DNA of 64,000 bases, taken from contig NZ_CP121663.1 in the NCBI RefSeq assembly GCF_029714285.1, positions 1,488,001 through 1,552,000 of the forward strand, read 5' to 3'. A program made the translations under genes and the position numbers. How positions within the stretch are numbered: position 1 is the stretch's first letter; each line of letters opens with the position of its first letter. Of this stretch, positions 43,376 through 51,560 are shown piece by piece. The notes below the pieces were generated by a model. The model had not been told where the DNA came from. It did not search any database and saw only the letters and a program-made list of their open reading frames with translations. This stretch comes from Rhizobium sp. CB3090 (lineage in GTDB: Bacteria > Pseudomonadota > Alphaproteobacteria > Rhizobiales > Rhizobiaceae).

Positions 43376-44569
43376 TTAAATGACGGCGTCTTCGAGGAAG
43401 GGGCGGTTCGCGACCACCCGTTCATAGCCGAAAGGCGCAAGGTCGAGCGTTTTGAAGCCGCCATAGGTGATGAGTTCCGACAGGCCCCGGCCCATTGCGG
43501 GCGACTGCTGCAAACCATGGCCCGAAAAGCCATTGGCGAAGAGAAAGTTTTTGACGTCCGTATGGGGCCCGAGAACGACGTTGTGGTCCAGGGTGCAGTA
43601 GTCGTAGTGACCGGCCCAGGAGTTGACCACCTTGATCGCTTCGAAGGCGGGCACGCGGTTCGCAAGGATCGGCCAGATTTCCTCGTCGAACTCGTCGTGC
43701 ATGACGTCGAAATCGTTCGGGTCCACTTCCGGATCATGTTTCGGATAGGTGCCCATCAGATAGAACTTGCCTTCCGGGCGGAAGAAAACCCCGGTCGGAT
43801 CGATGGTCAGGCCCACTTTGCCCTCCAAGGGCGTACGGCAATCGACGACGAAGAGCGAGCGGCGACGTGGCTCGATCGGCACATCCAGGCCAGCCATCGC
43901 TGCCACTTTCTTTCCGTTGGTGCCGGACGTATTCACCATCGTGCCGCAGGCAATCGTCTGGCCGCCCTTTGTCGTTACGGAGACGATGCGATTACCGTCA
44001 CGATTGACCGCAACGACCTCGTCCTCGATGTATTCGACGCCAAGTGAACGGGCCTTCTTGCGGAAACCTTGCAGAAGGCCGACGCTGTCGAACCAGCCCT
44101 CACCCCGCTCGCCGGTGCTGCCGAGCGTCAGCCCATCGAGATTGAGCCAGGGAAATCGTCTGCCCAGGCTTTCGGGGTCGAGAAGCGTCACTTCCGCGCC
44201 GCATGACACCTGCGTTTCGTGATTGCGGCGCAGGACCTGTTCGCCGCGCTCGTCCTCGGCCAGAAAAAGATAGCCCGCCTCGTGAAAGCCGATTTCCGGA
44301 GTATCGTCATCAACAGCGACGTTCCTCTTGAAGTCCCGGATGAATTGTGTGCCGAATTGTGAGACTTTGACGTTGATGGCATTCGAGAACTGATGACGAA
44401 TAGAGCTGGAGGACAGCGCGGTTGCCGAGCGCTGATAGGTCCAGTCCTTCTCGATCACGAGAACCGACCCCTTGAAGTCGGGATTGGTCGCGAGAAAATA
44501 AGCCGTGGCGCTGCCGACGACAGCACCGCCGACGATCACCACGTCATAAGATGACTTGGAAGCCTGCAT
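43376..44569 (-). CDS. FAD-dependent amine/amino-acid oxidoreductase (DAO family)
   Basis: This 397-residue DAO-fold flavoprotein starts with DVVIVGGAVVGSATAYFL (FAD loop near residues 10-27). RSLFVVDCRT and FANGFSGHGLQQSPAMGRGL are typical of the sarcosine-oxidase and FOXRED1-like group, distinct from the three DadA-like proteins in the window. It would oxidise a secondary amine or N-substituted amino acid. GAGG precedes the ATG. It lies between the uronate-dehydrogenase-like and TPP enzyme genes with gaps of 9 and 20 bases. An N-methyl or cyclic amine released by the hyu step would be a consistent substrate; this is inference. Confidence 0.87.
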   Translation of the reverse strand: MQASKSSYDVVIVGGAVVGSATAYFLATNPDFKGSVLVIEKDWTYQRSATALSSSSIRHQFSNAINVKVSQFGTQFIRDFKRNVAVDDDTPEIGFHEAGYLFLAEDERGEQVLRRNHETQVSCGAEVTLLDPESLGRRFPWLNLDGLTLGSTGERGEGWFDSVGLLQGFRKKARSLGVEYIEDEVVAVNRDGNRIVSVTTKGGQTIACGTMVNTSGTNGKKVAAMAGLDVPIEPRRRSLFVVDCRTPLEGKVGLTIDPTGVFFRPEGKFYLMGTYPKHDPEVDPNDFDVMHDEFDEEIWPILANRVPAFEAIKVVNSWAGHYDYCTLDHNVVLGPHTDVKNFLFANGFSGHGLQQSPAMGRGLSELITYGGFKTLDLAPFGYERVVANRPFLEDAVI

Positions 44570-44578
44570 CGCGGCGCC

Positions 44579-45391
44579 TCACTTGTTCTCGTCTTCGAAA
44601 TGGCCGGCAGCGGCAAAGCTGCCGCCCTGAAAGCGAACAGCCGGATCGTTCGGATCGCCCTGCTTGGTCTTCGCAAACACCTTTTCTGCATAGTCGTCGG
44701 CGCTATCCTCCGGCTTGTAGCCGAGAGACGCCGCCGTGCGGTTATCCCAGAACGCTCGACTGTTGTTGGACATGCCATAGGCAACCATGAAACCGACGCG
44801 TTCCGCCGCGAGGCTCTTTTCGACGAGCTGGCGGCAATCGCGATAGGAGAGCCAGGTGATGAGATGACGCCGGTCAGTGGGTTCGGGGAAAGACGAGCCG
44901 ATGCGCAGGCTCACGGTTTCGATGCCGAACTTGTCGAAATAGTAGCGGCCGAGGTTTTCGACGAAGGTCTTCGACACGCCATACAGGCTATCGGGACGCG
45001 TCGGGACGTTGCCGTCGATGGTTTCGGTTCGCTCATAGAAGCCGATGGCGTGAACGGAGCTGGCATAGACGATGCGCTTGACGCCATGCTGCCGCGCAGC
45101 CTCGTAGATGTTGTAACTGCCGACGATATTGGCATCGAGGATGGTCTTCCAGGGGGCTTCCAGCCCCTGACCGCCCATGTGGATGATGGCTTCACAGCCC
45201 TCGACGGCCCTGGAAACGGCATCGAAGTCGGCAAGATCCGCGGGGAAATCCTCTTCATGCGACTCGAGGTTTTCGCAAGGATTGCGCGCAGAAAGCCGAA
45301 CGATCTGTCCGAGCTTTGTTCCCGACTTGCGAAGCTGGGTGCCAAGAGCGCCTGCCGCGCCCGTCAGAAGCGTACGTTTGTAGTCGGTCAT
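44579..45391 (-). CDS. NAD-dependent epimerase/dehydratase, uronate-dehydrogenase-like
   Basis: This is a 270-residue extended SDR. The cofactor motif is TGAAGALG (residues 10-17), with VYASSVHAIGFYERT and the catalytic Tyr-x3-Lys in LYGVSKTF. The tail PNDPAVRFQGG closely resembles that of Agrobacterium uronate dehydrogenase, which oxidises glucuronate or galacturonate to the lactone. In an operon of amino-acid-type enzymes a different aldose or hydroxyaldehyde may be the substrate. It sits 15 bases after the aminotransferase gene. Confidence 0.82.
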   Translation of the reverse strand: MTDYKRTLLTGAAGALGTQLRKSGTKLGQIVRLSARNPCENLESHEEDFPADLADFDAVSRAVEGCEAIIHMGGQGLEAPWKTILDANIVGSYNIYEAARQHGVKRIVYASSVHAIGFYERTETIDGNVPTRPDSLYGVSKTFVENLGRYYFDKFGIETVSLRIGSSFPEPTDRRHLITWLSYRDCRQLVEKSLAAERVGFMVAYGMSNNSRAFWDNRTAASLGYKPEDSADDYAEKVFAKTKQGDPNDPAVRFQGGSFAAAGHFEDENK

Positions 45392-45406
45392 GAGAATTCG
45401 TCCTGA

Positions 45407-46618
45407 TTAGCGAAGCTTGGTCAGCGCGTCGGCTGTCCGTTCGATGGCAAGGGAAAGGTTTTCGCGCGACGTTGCGAAAGACAGGCGAATATAAGGTTCG
45501 ACGCCGAAAGCAGCGCCCGGCACGGTCGCGACTTTGCCCTCCGTGAGAAGGTAGGACGCCAATTCCGTGTCGTTGGTGATTTTCGTTCCGCCAGGCGTCG
45601 TCCTGCCGATATAGGGGGTGCATTTGGGAAAGAGATAAAATGCTCCCTCGGGCGCGCGAACCTCAAGTCCGGGAATGGCGCCAAAGCCCCGCGCGACGAG
45701 ATCGCCCCTCGCTTTATATTCCTCGACAGCTTTCCTTACAAAATCCTGCGGACCGTTCAGCGCAGCCGCGGCGGCGTATTGGGTGATCGAGGATGGACAT
45801 GTCGTGCTCTGGGATTGGAGCTTGTTCAGCACCTTGGTGAGATTCTTCGGACCCGCGGCGTAACCCAGCCGCCAGCCAGTCATGGCATAGGCCTTGGATA
45901 CCCCGTTGATGATCAAGGTCCGGTCCTTGAGATCCGGGCACGTCACGGCGAAGGAGGTAAACGGCACGTTGCCGCAGACGATATGCTCATAGATTTCATC
46001 GGACATGATCGCGACGCGCGGATGACGCGCCAGCACCTCACCGAGGGCTTTCAGTTCTTCTGCCGTGTAGATTGCGCCGGTAGGATTGGACGGTGAGTTG
46101 AACAGGAACCAGCGTGTCTTGGGAGTGATTGCCGCTTCGAGCCGTTCCGGCGTGATCTTGAAGGCGTCTTCCACACCGCAAGGCACGACCTTCGGCATCC
46201 CGCCATGTAGAATGACGATATCGGTGTAGGAAACCCAATAAGGCGCGGGAACGATGACCTCGTCACCCGGCTCCAGCGTGCCAAGGAAGGCATTGAACAG
46301 AATCTGCTTGGCGCCATTGCCGATGGAAATCTCATCCATGGCGTATTGCAGACCATTCTCGCGCTGAAACTTCGCGACAATTGCCTGACGCAATTCCGGC
46401 AAGCCATCGGGTGCGGTGTAGCGGGTCAAACCCTTGCGCATGGCCTCGATCGCCGCCTCGACGATATGGGCCGGTGTATCGAAATCCGGTTCCCCGAGCG
46501 AAAGGTCGACAACCTGTTCCCCCTTCGCCCGCATCGCCTTGGCGGCCATGGAAACCGCCATGGATGGCGACGACTTGATCGTAGCGACACGGCTGCTTTC
46601 AAAAGCGATCATATTCAT
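45407..46618 (-). CDS. Pyridoxal-phosphate aminotransferase, aspartate aminotransferase type
   Basis: This 403-residue class I/II aminotransferase of the Ib (AatA) group has the PLP lysine at about residue 242 in NGVSKAYAMTGWRLGY. NSPSNPTGA and SDEIYE are also present, with the carboxylate-binding arginine near IRLSFATS. It moves an amino group between an amino acid and 2-oxoglutarate or oxaloacetate. The ATG overlaps the hyuB stop as ATGA. The operon position suggests it handles the amino acid freed by the cyclic-amide hydrolase. It may be a paralogue of the housekeeping enzyme. Confidence 0.87.
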   Translation of the reverse strand: MNMIAFESSRVATIKSSPSMAVSMAAKAMRAKGEQVVDLSLGEPDFDTPAHIVEAAIEAMRKGLTRYTAPDGLPELRQAIVAKFQRENGLQYAMDEISIGNGAKQILFNAFLGTLEPGDEVIVPAPYWVSYTDIVILHGGMPKVVPCGVEDAFKITPERLEAAITPKTRWFLFNSPSNPTGAIYTAEELKALGEVLARHPRVAIMSDEIYEHIVCGNVPFTSFAVTCPDLKDRTLIINGVSKAYAMTGWRLGYAAGPKNLTKVLNKLQSQSTTCPSSITQYAAAAALNGPQDFVRKAVEEYKARGDLVARGFGAIPGLEVRAPEGAFYLFPKCTPYIGRTTPGGTKITNDTELASYLLTEGKVATVPGAAFGVEPYIRLSFATSRENLSLAIERTADALTKLR

Positions 46619-48282
46619 GCCTTTACTCCCTGGGCTTGGACCAGCCCGTATTCAGCGGCTTGTTCGTTTGTGATGTAGCCATGCTTGAGATCGTGACGGA
46701 CGGCGTCCGCCGGGCGCTTTGCCGGATCGCCGTAACCACCGCCACCAGGCAGAGAAAGAACCAGCCTCCGGCCTTCCGGCACGAATTGCAGGCCCTTGCC
46801 CTTCAGTTCGGTGCCGTCATCAAGCGCGACCCCGCCGGCGGCACCGTTCTGCCCGCCGTCACGGCCACGCGCCGGATGGTTGAGCCGGTCGAACATTGCC
46901 GAGAAGCGGAAGCTGTAACCTTCGGCCGCTTCGATCTCGATCATCTGTCCGAGACCGCCGCGCTGCTCGCCCGCCCCGCCCGATCCCTCGCGCAACTCCT
47001 TGCGCCAGATGATGACCGGTCCGACATTTTCGGTCGCCTCGATCGGCATGGTATGAACGCCGCTGGGAAAAGCCGTCGCATTGAGGCCGTCGAGCGAAGC
47101 ACGCGCGCCGGACCCGCCGGAATTGAACATCAGGATTTCGGCGCCCTTGCCGCCGATCTGATCCGAAACAGGTCGCACGCTCATATGCAGGTTCCAGAGG
47201 GCGCTTGCGCCCTCTGCAGGCACTTGTCCGGGAAGCGCCTGATGAAGCGCCCCGAGAACGAGATCGGGGACGAAATGTCCGAGCACGTGGCGGACAGCGA
47301 CCGGTGCCGGACGCTTGGCGTTGAGGATACAGCCTTCCGGCGCGACGACATCGAACGGAGCGAGCGAGGCGGCGTTGTTGGGGATTTCCGGGGCGACGAC
47401 GCATTTGATGCCGTAGCAGGCATAGGCCTTCGCATAGACCAGCGGCACATTGATGCCGAACCTGCTCATTCCCGACGTTCCATCAAAATCGACGACGACG
47501 CCATCCGGGCCGATGGTCAGTTTTGCGGCCAAGTGCACCGGCTCGTCATAGCCATCGAGATCGAGGCTGTAGTCCCAGGAACCATGCGGAAGGTTCCTCA
47601 AGCGCTCAAGCGTCGCCTCACGGCTATGCTTGAGGATGAAGCTGCCGATCATCGACAGATCTTCCAGATTGAACTCCGTCAGCATGTCGATGAGCCGGCG
47701 ATGGCCGGTCTCGTTGCAGGCGGCAAGCGCATGGAAGTCGCCGATGACTTTGTCGCTTTCACGCACATTGTTGCGAACGATGTTGATCAGCGTTCGGTCG
47801 AGCTTGCCGCGCTCGAAGAACTTCATGATCGGGATGAAGATGCCTTCTTCGTAGACTTCGCGTGCATCCGGCCCAAAACCGCGGCCGCCGACATCGACGA
47901 CATGGGCGGTGGAGGCGAAATATCCGACCAGCTTGCTGTGGTGGAATGACGGCGTGACGACTGTGATGTCGTGCAGGTGACCCGTACCCTTCCATGGATC
48001 ATTGGTGATATAGACATCGCCTTCAAAGATGTTCTCCGGGCCGATGTCTCGGATGAAATGCGCGACGGATTCCGCCATAGCGTTGACATGGCCCGGCGTT
48101 CCGGTCACGGCCTGCGCCAGCATGCGGCCGTCCAGGTCGAAGACACCGGCCGACAAATCGCCCGCCTCGCGGACGGAGGTGGAGAATGCCGTGCGGATCA
48201 GCGTTTGCGCCTGTTCCTCGACGACCGAGATCAGGCGGTTCCACATGACCTGCATATGGATATCGATCATGGACTGGTTCAT
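46615..48282 (-). CDS. hyuB: Hydantoinase B / oxoprolinase family protein (HyuB), second copy
   Basis: This is a 555-residue HyuB subunit with TNDPWKGTGHLHD, AHVVDVGGRGFGPD and the Gly-rich LPGGGGYGDPAKRP near the end. It is diverged from the copy at 4.8-6.5 kb, which has YEGGMHLPD and AHHCDVGGR, so the two pairs probably take different substrates. It begins ten bases after hyuA and overlaps the aminotransferase gene by four bases. With HyuA it would open a lactam, hydantoin or similar ring using ATP. Confidence 0.9.
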   Translation of the reverse strand: MNQSMIDIHMQVMWNRLISVVEEQAQTLIRTAFSTSVREAGDLSAGVFDLDGRMLAQAVTGTPGHVNAMAESVAHFIRDIGPENIFEGDVYITNDPWKGTGHLHDITVVTPSFHHSKLVGYFASTAHVVDVGGRGFGPDAREVYEEGIFIPIMKFFERGKLDRTLINIVRNNVRESDKVIGDFHALAACNETGHRRLIDMLTEFNLEDLSMIGSFILKHSREATLERLRNLPHGSWDYSLDLDGYDEPVHLAAKLTIGPDGVVVDFDGTSGMSRFGINVPLVYAKAYACYGIKCVVAPEIPNNAASLAPFDVVAPEGCILNAKRPAPVAVRHVLGHFVPDLVLGALHQALPGQVPAEGASALWNLHMSVRPVSDQIGGKGAEILMFNSGGSGARASLDGLNATAFPSGVHTMPIEATENVGPVIIWRKELREGSGGAGEQRGGLGQMIEIEAAEGYSFRFSAMFDRLNHPARGRDGGQNGAAGGVALDDGTELKGKGLQFVPEGRRLVLSLPGGGGYGDPAKRPADAVRHDLKHGYITNEQAAEYGLVQAQGVKA

Positions 48283-48292
48283 TTGGCGATCC

Positions 48293-50377
48293 TCAAAGCC
48301 GGGTTACAAGCAGGCAGCCGTCATTCTGGACGACTGCCTTGAATGAAGAGGTCAGCATCGTCGACGTTTCACGCTCCACGATGACGGCCGGGCCTTTCAC
48401 GACATCACCGGGCTTCAAGCCGGCGCGCTCATGAATGCCGGCTTCGAGATAAGCCCCCAGCGAAGCCTCGAACAGGCGACGGGTTTTGCTCGGCTTGACA
48501 ACATGGCCTTCAGCGATTGACGGAACACGCTCGACAGGCGGAAGCGGCGAGCTTGCCTTGATCGACCAACTGACGATCTCGATATCGAGCCCTTCGATGG
48601 CGCGGCCGAAGAAGCGTTCGTATTCTCTCTCAAACAAAGCAGTGATCTTTTCGGCACTGGCCGCATCGAACCGGTTATCTTCGAGCGCGACCGGAATATC
48701 CCAGCCCTGCCCCGCATAACGCATGAACAGGGTGCGTTCGATCGTCGGCGCTCCCTTTTCGAGACCACCTTCAACGAAGCCGAGGGCTTCGGCCTTCATG
48801 GAATCCAGCAATCGGTTGGCTTCCCGAAAATCGAAACTCGACAGGTTGAAGACGGCGCTGCGCACCGACTCATAGCCGAACGGCGCCTTGAGGAAGCCGA
48901 TGGCCGAGCCCACGCCCGCGCCCGGCGGAACAAGGAAGGTGGAAATGCCCATTTTCTCGCACAGCCGCGCGGCATGCAATGGACCGGCACCCCCGAAGGT
49001 GATCATCGTGAAATCGGAAATGTCCTTACCGTTCTCGACGGTGTGAACGCGGCCGGCATTGGCCATGTTCTCGTCCACCATCTCGCACGTTCCGTAAGCC
49101 GCGGCTTCCGGATCAAGCGAAATGATTGAGCCGATATCGTCGTCCATCGCCTTCCGGCTTGCATCGACGGAAAGCCGGATGGCACCGCCCGCGAAATTTT
49201 CAGGATCGAGCTTGCCGAGGATAAGATCGGCGTCTGTCACGGTAGGATTCTTGCCCCCGCGCTGATAGCAAGCGGGGCCAGGCTCCGACGCTGCCGAATG
49301 CGGTCCGACGCGGATCTGGCGCATGCCGTCAACGGAAGCGATCGAACCGCCACCAGCGCCGATCTCGACCATTTCGACAACCGGAATGGAGATCGGCATG
49401 CCGGAACCTTTGCGGAAACGATAGGTGCGAGCGACTTCAAAGGTCTTGGCGGTCTTGGGAACCTGGTTCTCGATCAGGCAGATCTTGGCAGTCGTGCCGC
49501 CCATGTCGAAGGAGAGAACCGCTTCAAGGCCGTGATGACGGGCAATGTCCGCCGCGAAGATTGCGCCGCCGGCAGGGCCGGATTCGACCAGGCGTACCGG
49601 AAATTCCGAGGCGTTTTCGACGGAAATGATGCCGCCGCCTGAATGGATCATGAAGACAGGACAACCGACGCCGATATCCTTCAGCGAAACGATCAGGCGG
49701 TCGAGATAGGACTTGATCGCCGGCTTCACATAGGCATTGGCGCAAACCGTGTTGAAACGCTCGAACTCACGCATCTGCGGCGAAACCTCGGAGGAGATCG
49801 ACACCGAAACGTTGGGAAGGCGCTTCAGGATGGCATTGCGAACGGCGACTTCATGCGCACCGTTGACATAAGCATGGATGAAGCCGATGGCGACGCTCTC
49901 ATAGCCTCCTTCGGCGATCTTTTCGACGACAGCCGCTACCGAGGCCTCGTCAAGCGCCAGAAGGACCTTGCCCGACGCATCGACGCGCTCACGAACCACG
50001 AAGCGATCGGCGCGTGCAATAAGGGCCGGCGGCAGGGAAATATCGAGATCATATTGCTCGAAGCGGTTCTCGGTGCGCATTTCCAGCACATCGCGAAAAC
50101 CTTCCGTCGTCACGAAGGCGGTTTTCGCGCCGCGCCGCTCGATCAGCGCATTGGTAGCAAGGGTCGTGCCGTGAATGAGAATGTCGATATCCGAAAGCGC
50201 AATGCCCGCCATATCGACGACCGCCCTTACACCTTTCAGGATCGCGCGCTCGGGCGCCGTGTAGTCCGTCAGGACCTTCGTCGAGTGAAGCGCCCCTCCC
50301 AGATCGAGCGCGATATCGGTAAAGGTGCCGCCGATGTCGACCCCGACCCGGCAGTTTCGCGGTGCGTTGTTCACCAT
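48293..50377 (-). CDS. hyuA: Hydantoinase A / oxoprolinase family protein (HyuA), second copy
   Basis: This 694-residue ATP-binding subunit has CRVGVDIGGTFTDIALDL at the start, LSFDMGGTTAKICLI in the middle and FGGAGPLHAARLCEK in the C-terminal half. I chose ATG 50377 with GGGG six bases before; a GTG at 50389 with GAGGA is also possible and would add four residues. It is the first gene of the six-gene operon. The promoter about 70 bases upstream has a near-consensus -35/-10 pair with the AT-rich operator in between. It is clearly different from the HyuA at 6.5-8.6 kb. Confidence 0.9.
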   Translation of the reverse strand: MVNNAPRNCRVGVDIGGTFTDIALDLGGALHSTKVLTDYTAPERAILKGVRAVVDMAGIALSDIDILIHGTTLATNALIERRGAKTAFVTTEGFRDVLEMRTENRFEQYDLDISLPPALIARADRFVVRERVDASGKVLLALDEASVAAVVEKIAEGGYESVAIGFIHAYVNGAHEVAVRNAILKRLPNVSVSISSEVSPQMREFERFNTVCANAYVKPAIKSYLDRLIVSLKDIGVGCPVFMIHSGGGIISVENASEFPVRLVESGPAGGAIFAADIARHHGLEAVLSFDMGGTTAKICLIENQVPKTAKTFEVARTYRFRKGSGMPISIPVVEMVEIGAGGGSIASVDGMRQIRVGPHSAASEPGPACYQRGGKNPTVTDADLILGKLDPENFAGGAIRLSVDASRKAMDDDIGSIISLDPEAAAYGTCEMVDENMANAGRVHTVENGKDISDFTMITFGGAGPLHAARLCEKMGISTFLVPPGAGVGSAIGFLKAPFGYESVRSAVFNLSSFDFREANRLLDSMKAEALGFVEGGLEKGAPTIERTLFMRYAGQGWDIPVALEDNRFDAASAEKITALFEREYERFFGRAIEGLDIEIVSWSIKASSPLPPVERVPSIAEGHVVKPSKTRRLFEASLGAYLEAGIHERAGLKPGDVVKGPAVIVERETSTMLTSSFKAVVQNDGCLLVTRL

Positions 50378-50436
50378 CTCATTCCCCACTTTTGTCCTCT
50401 GCAGCAGCGGACTCTCAATAATTCGGCTTGAATCTC

Positions 50437-50464
50437 TTCATATCACTTATCATATAAGTGTCAA
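50437..50464 (-). promoter_or_regulatory. Promoter and operator of the second hyu operon
   Basis: On the minus strand TTGACA (50464-50459) and TATGAA (50442-50437) are 16 bases apart. The spacer and -35 edge hold a perfect inverted repeat, CACTTAT-N3-ATAAGTG (50444-50460). A repressor bound here would block RNA polymerase. The same pattern is found at 16.95 and 37.7 kb. Confidence 0.7.
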
Positions 50465-50537
50465 GTTAACGAAGCAAATCACCCGGACCCGCCTCGCCTT
50501 TTTTTGGAAGAGGCATGTGGACACGCGGCAATGCATA

Positions 50538-50551
50538 TTGACCCGCATCAA
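50538..50551. promoter_or_regulatory. FixK/FNR-like box before the small hypothetical gene
   Basis: TTGAC-CCGC-ATCAA fits the FixK/FNR/Anr consensus of TTGAY-N4-RTCAA. It lies about 150 bases before the hypothetical gene at 50688. A similar box is upstream of the kinase at 55.1 kb. It suggests induction at low oxygen. Confidence 0.65.
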
Positions 50552-50687
50552 TGACGGCTCAGCCGGGCACACCTAAGATTTCTGTCCATAGGAAAGGGAA
50601 GCAGAACCTGTTCGCAATGCGATGCACCTGAACGCTCGACCTGCGGAGCTGTCGGACTAGGCGCACTTCCAAGCGAGGACTGGAGCC

Positions 50688-50972
50688 ATGAACATGGACA
50701 TATCACGTACGACGGAAGCTCTGTTGGCTGGAGCCGGATTCCATACTCCGCAGTCTTCGGAAGCTGATTTCCGCATTGATCGCTGGCGCAGCGATCAATG
50801 GAAGATTATTGTACTATCCCCCGCGCCCGCATGGTTTCACAGTAAGTTTTGCTGCGCTCTGGGGCAATGCCTGGGTGATGACATGCTCGTCGACATCTTG
50901 AGCGCCGATCGCTTCCTGAAGGAAGCCCACACCAAAGGAATTGCCAACCGAGTTCGTCGGGCGGAGCGGTAG
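50688..50972 (+). CDS. Small hypothetical protein
   Basis: This 94-residue protein has no domain I recognise. It has a Trp-rich middle (WRSDQWKIIVLSPAPAWFHS) and a basic C-terminus, with no signal peptide or membrane segment. GGAG lies about ten bases before the ATG. The FixK/FNR-like box upstream and the DksA-like gene downstream suggest a role in low-oxygen or stress adaptation, but no function can be assigned. Confidence 0.6.
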   Translation: MNMDISRTTEALLAGAGFHTPQSSEADFRIDRWRSDQWKIIVLSPAPAWFHSKFCCALGQCLGDDMLVDILSADRFLKEAHTKGIANRVRRAER

Positions 50973-51106
50973 GGACCTATTTTAGGGGTGGTGCGATCAT
51001 CTGTAGTGCCTACCTGAAATCGCGCCGGGAAGCAACGAGTCTTCTTTCACGGCCGCGTCTGAAGGACATGCCATCTGAATTCCTCACCGAGCAACGAGGC
51101 AAGGAA

Positions 51107-51442
51107 ATGAATATAGAACACTTCAGACAAAATCTTGAAACTCGCCGCCGCTCGATCGAACAGCGCCTTGGCGCCATCGACAATGACATCAGTCAGCCGC
51201 TCGACGACGACAGCGATGAGCGCGCGGTCGAGCTGGAGAATGAAGAGGTCCTGGCGCAACTGGAACGCAGCGGGCGTGAAGAACTGAGAGCGATCATGGC
51301 CGCGCTGTCCCGTATCGACAATGGACAATACGGAAAATGCGTTCTCTGCGATGCGCCCATCAGTGAAAAGCGGTTGGAAGCTTTGCCATTTACGCCTTAT
51401 TGCGTCGACTGTGCCCGCGACCAGGCGAGTGAGGCAAGCTGA
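51107..51442 (+). CDS. TraR/DksA-family zinc-finger protein
   Basis: This is a 111-residue protein. The N-terminal half is a coiled-coil-like helical region (ETRRRSIEQRLGA to about residue 70). The C-terminal zinc finger has Cys78, Cys81, Cys99 and Cys102 (KCVLC and YCVDC). Such proteins bind in the secondary channel of RNA polymerase and adjust promoter use under stress. ATG 51107 follows GAGG; an in-frame ATG at 51068 after GAAGGA is also possible. It lacks the full length of housekeeping DksA and is one of the short rhizobial variants. Confidence 0.85.
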   Translation: MNIEHFRQNLETRRRSIEQRLGAIDNDISQPLDDDSDERAVELENEEVLAQLERSGREELRAIMAALSRIDNGQYGKCVLCDAPISEKRLEALPFTPYCVDCARDQASEAS

Positions 51443-51560
51443 GGTGCGATCAATTCGCAGCAGCAACTTCACAAGCCTTCGCTTGATCAGGTGTAAAGCG
51501 GGACACTCCAATGGAGCAAGGGGTAGGGATGACGCTTTATCGAGTATTATGCCTGTTCGT

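Noticed and set aside
46636..47949. Plus-strand open frame of 437 codons
   Set aside because: It is a shadow of the second hyuB, with no recognisable domain or start signal.
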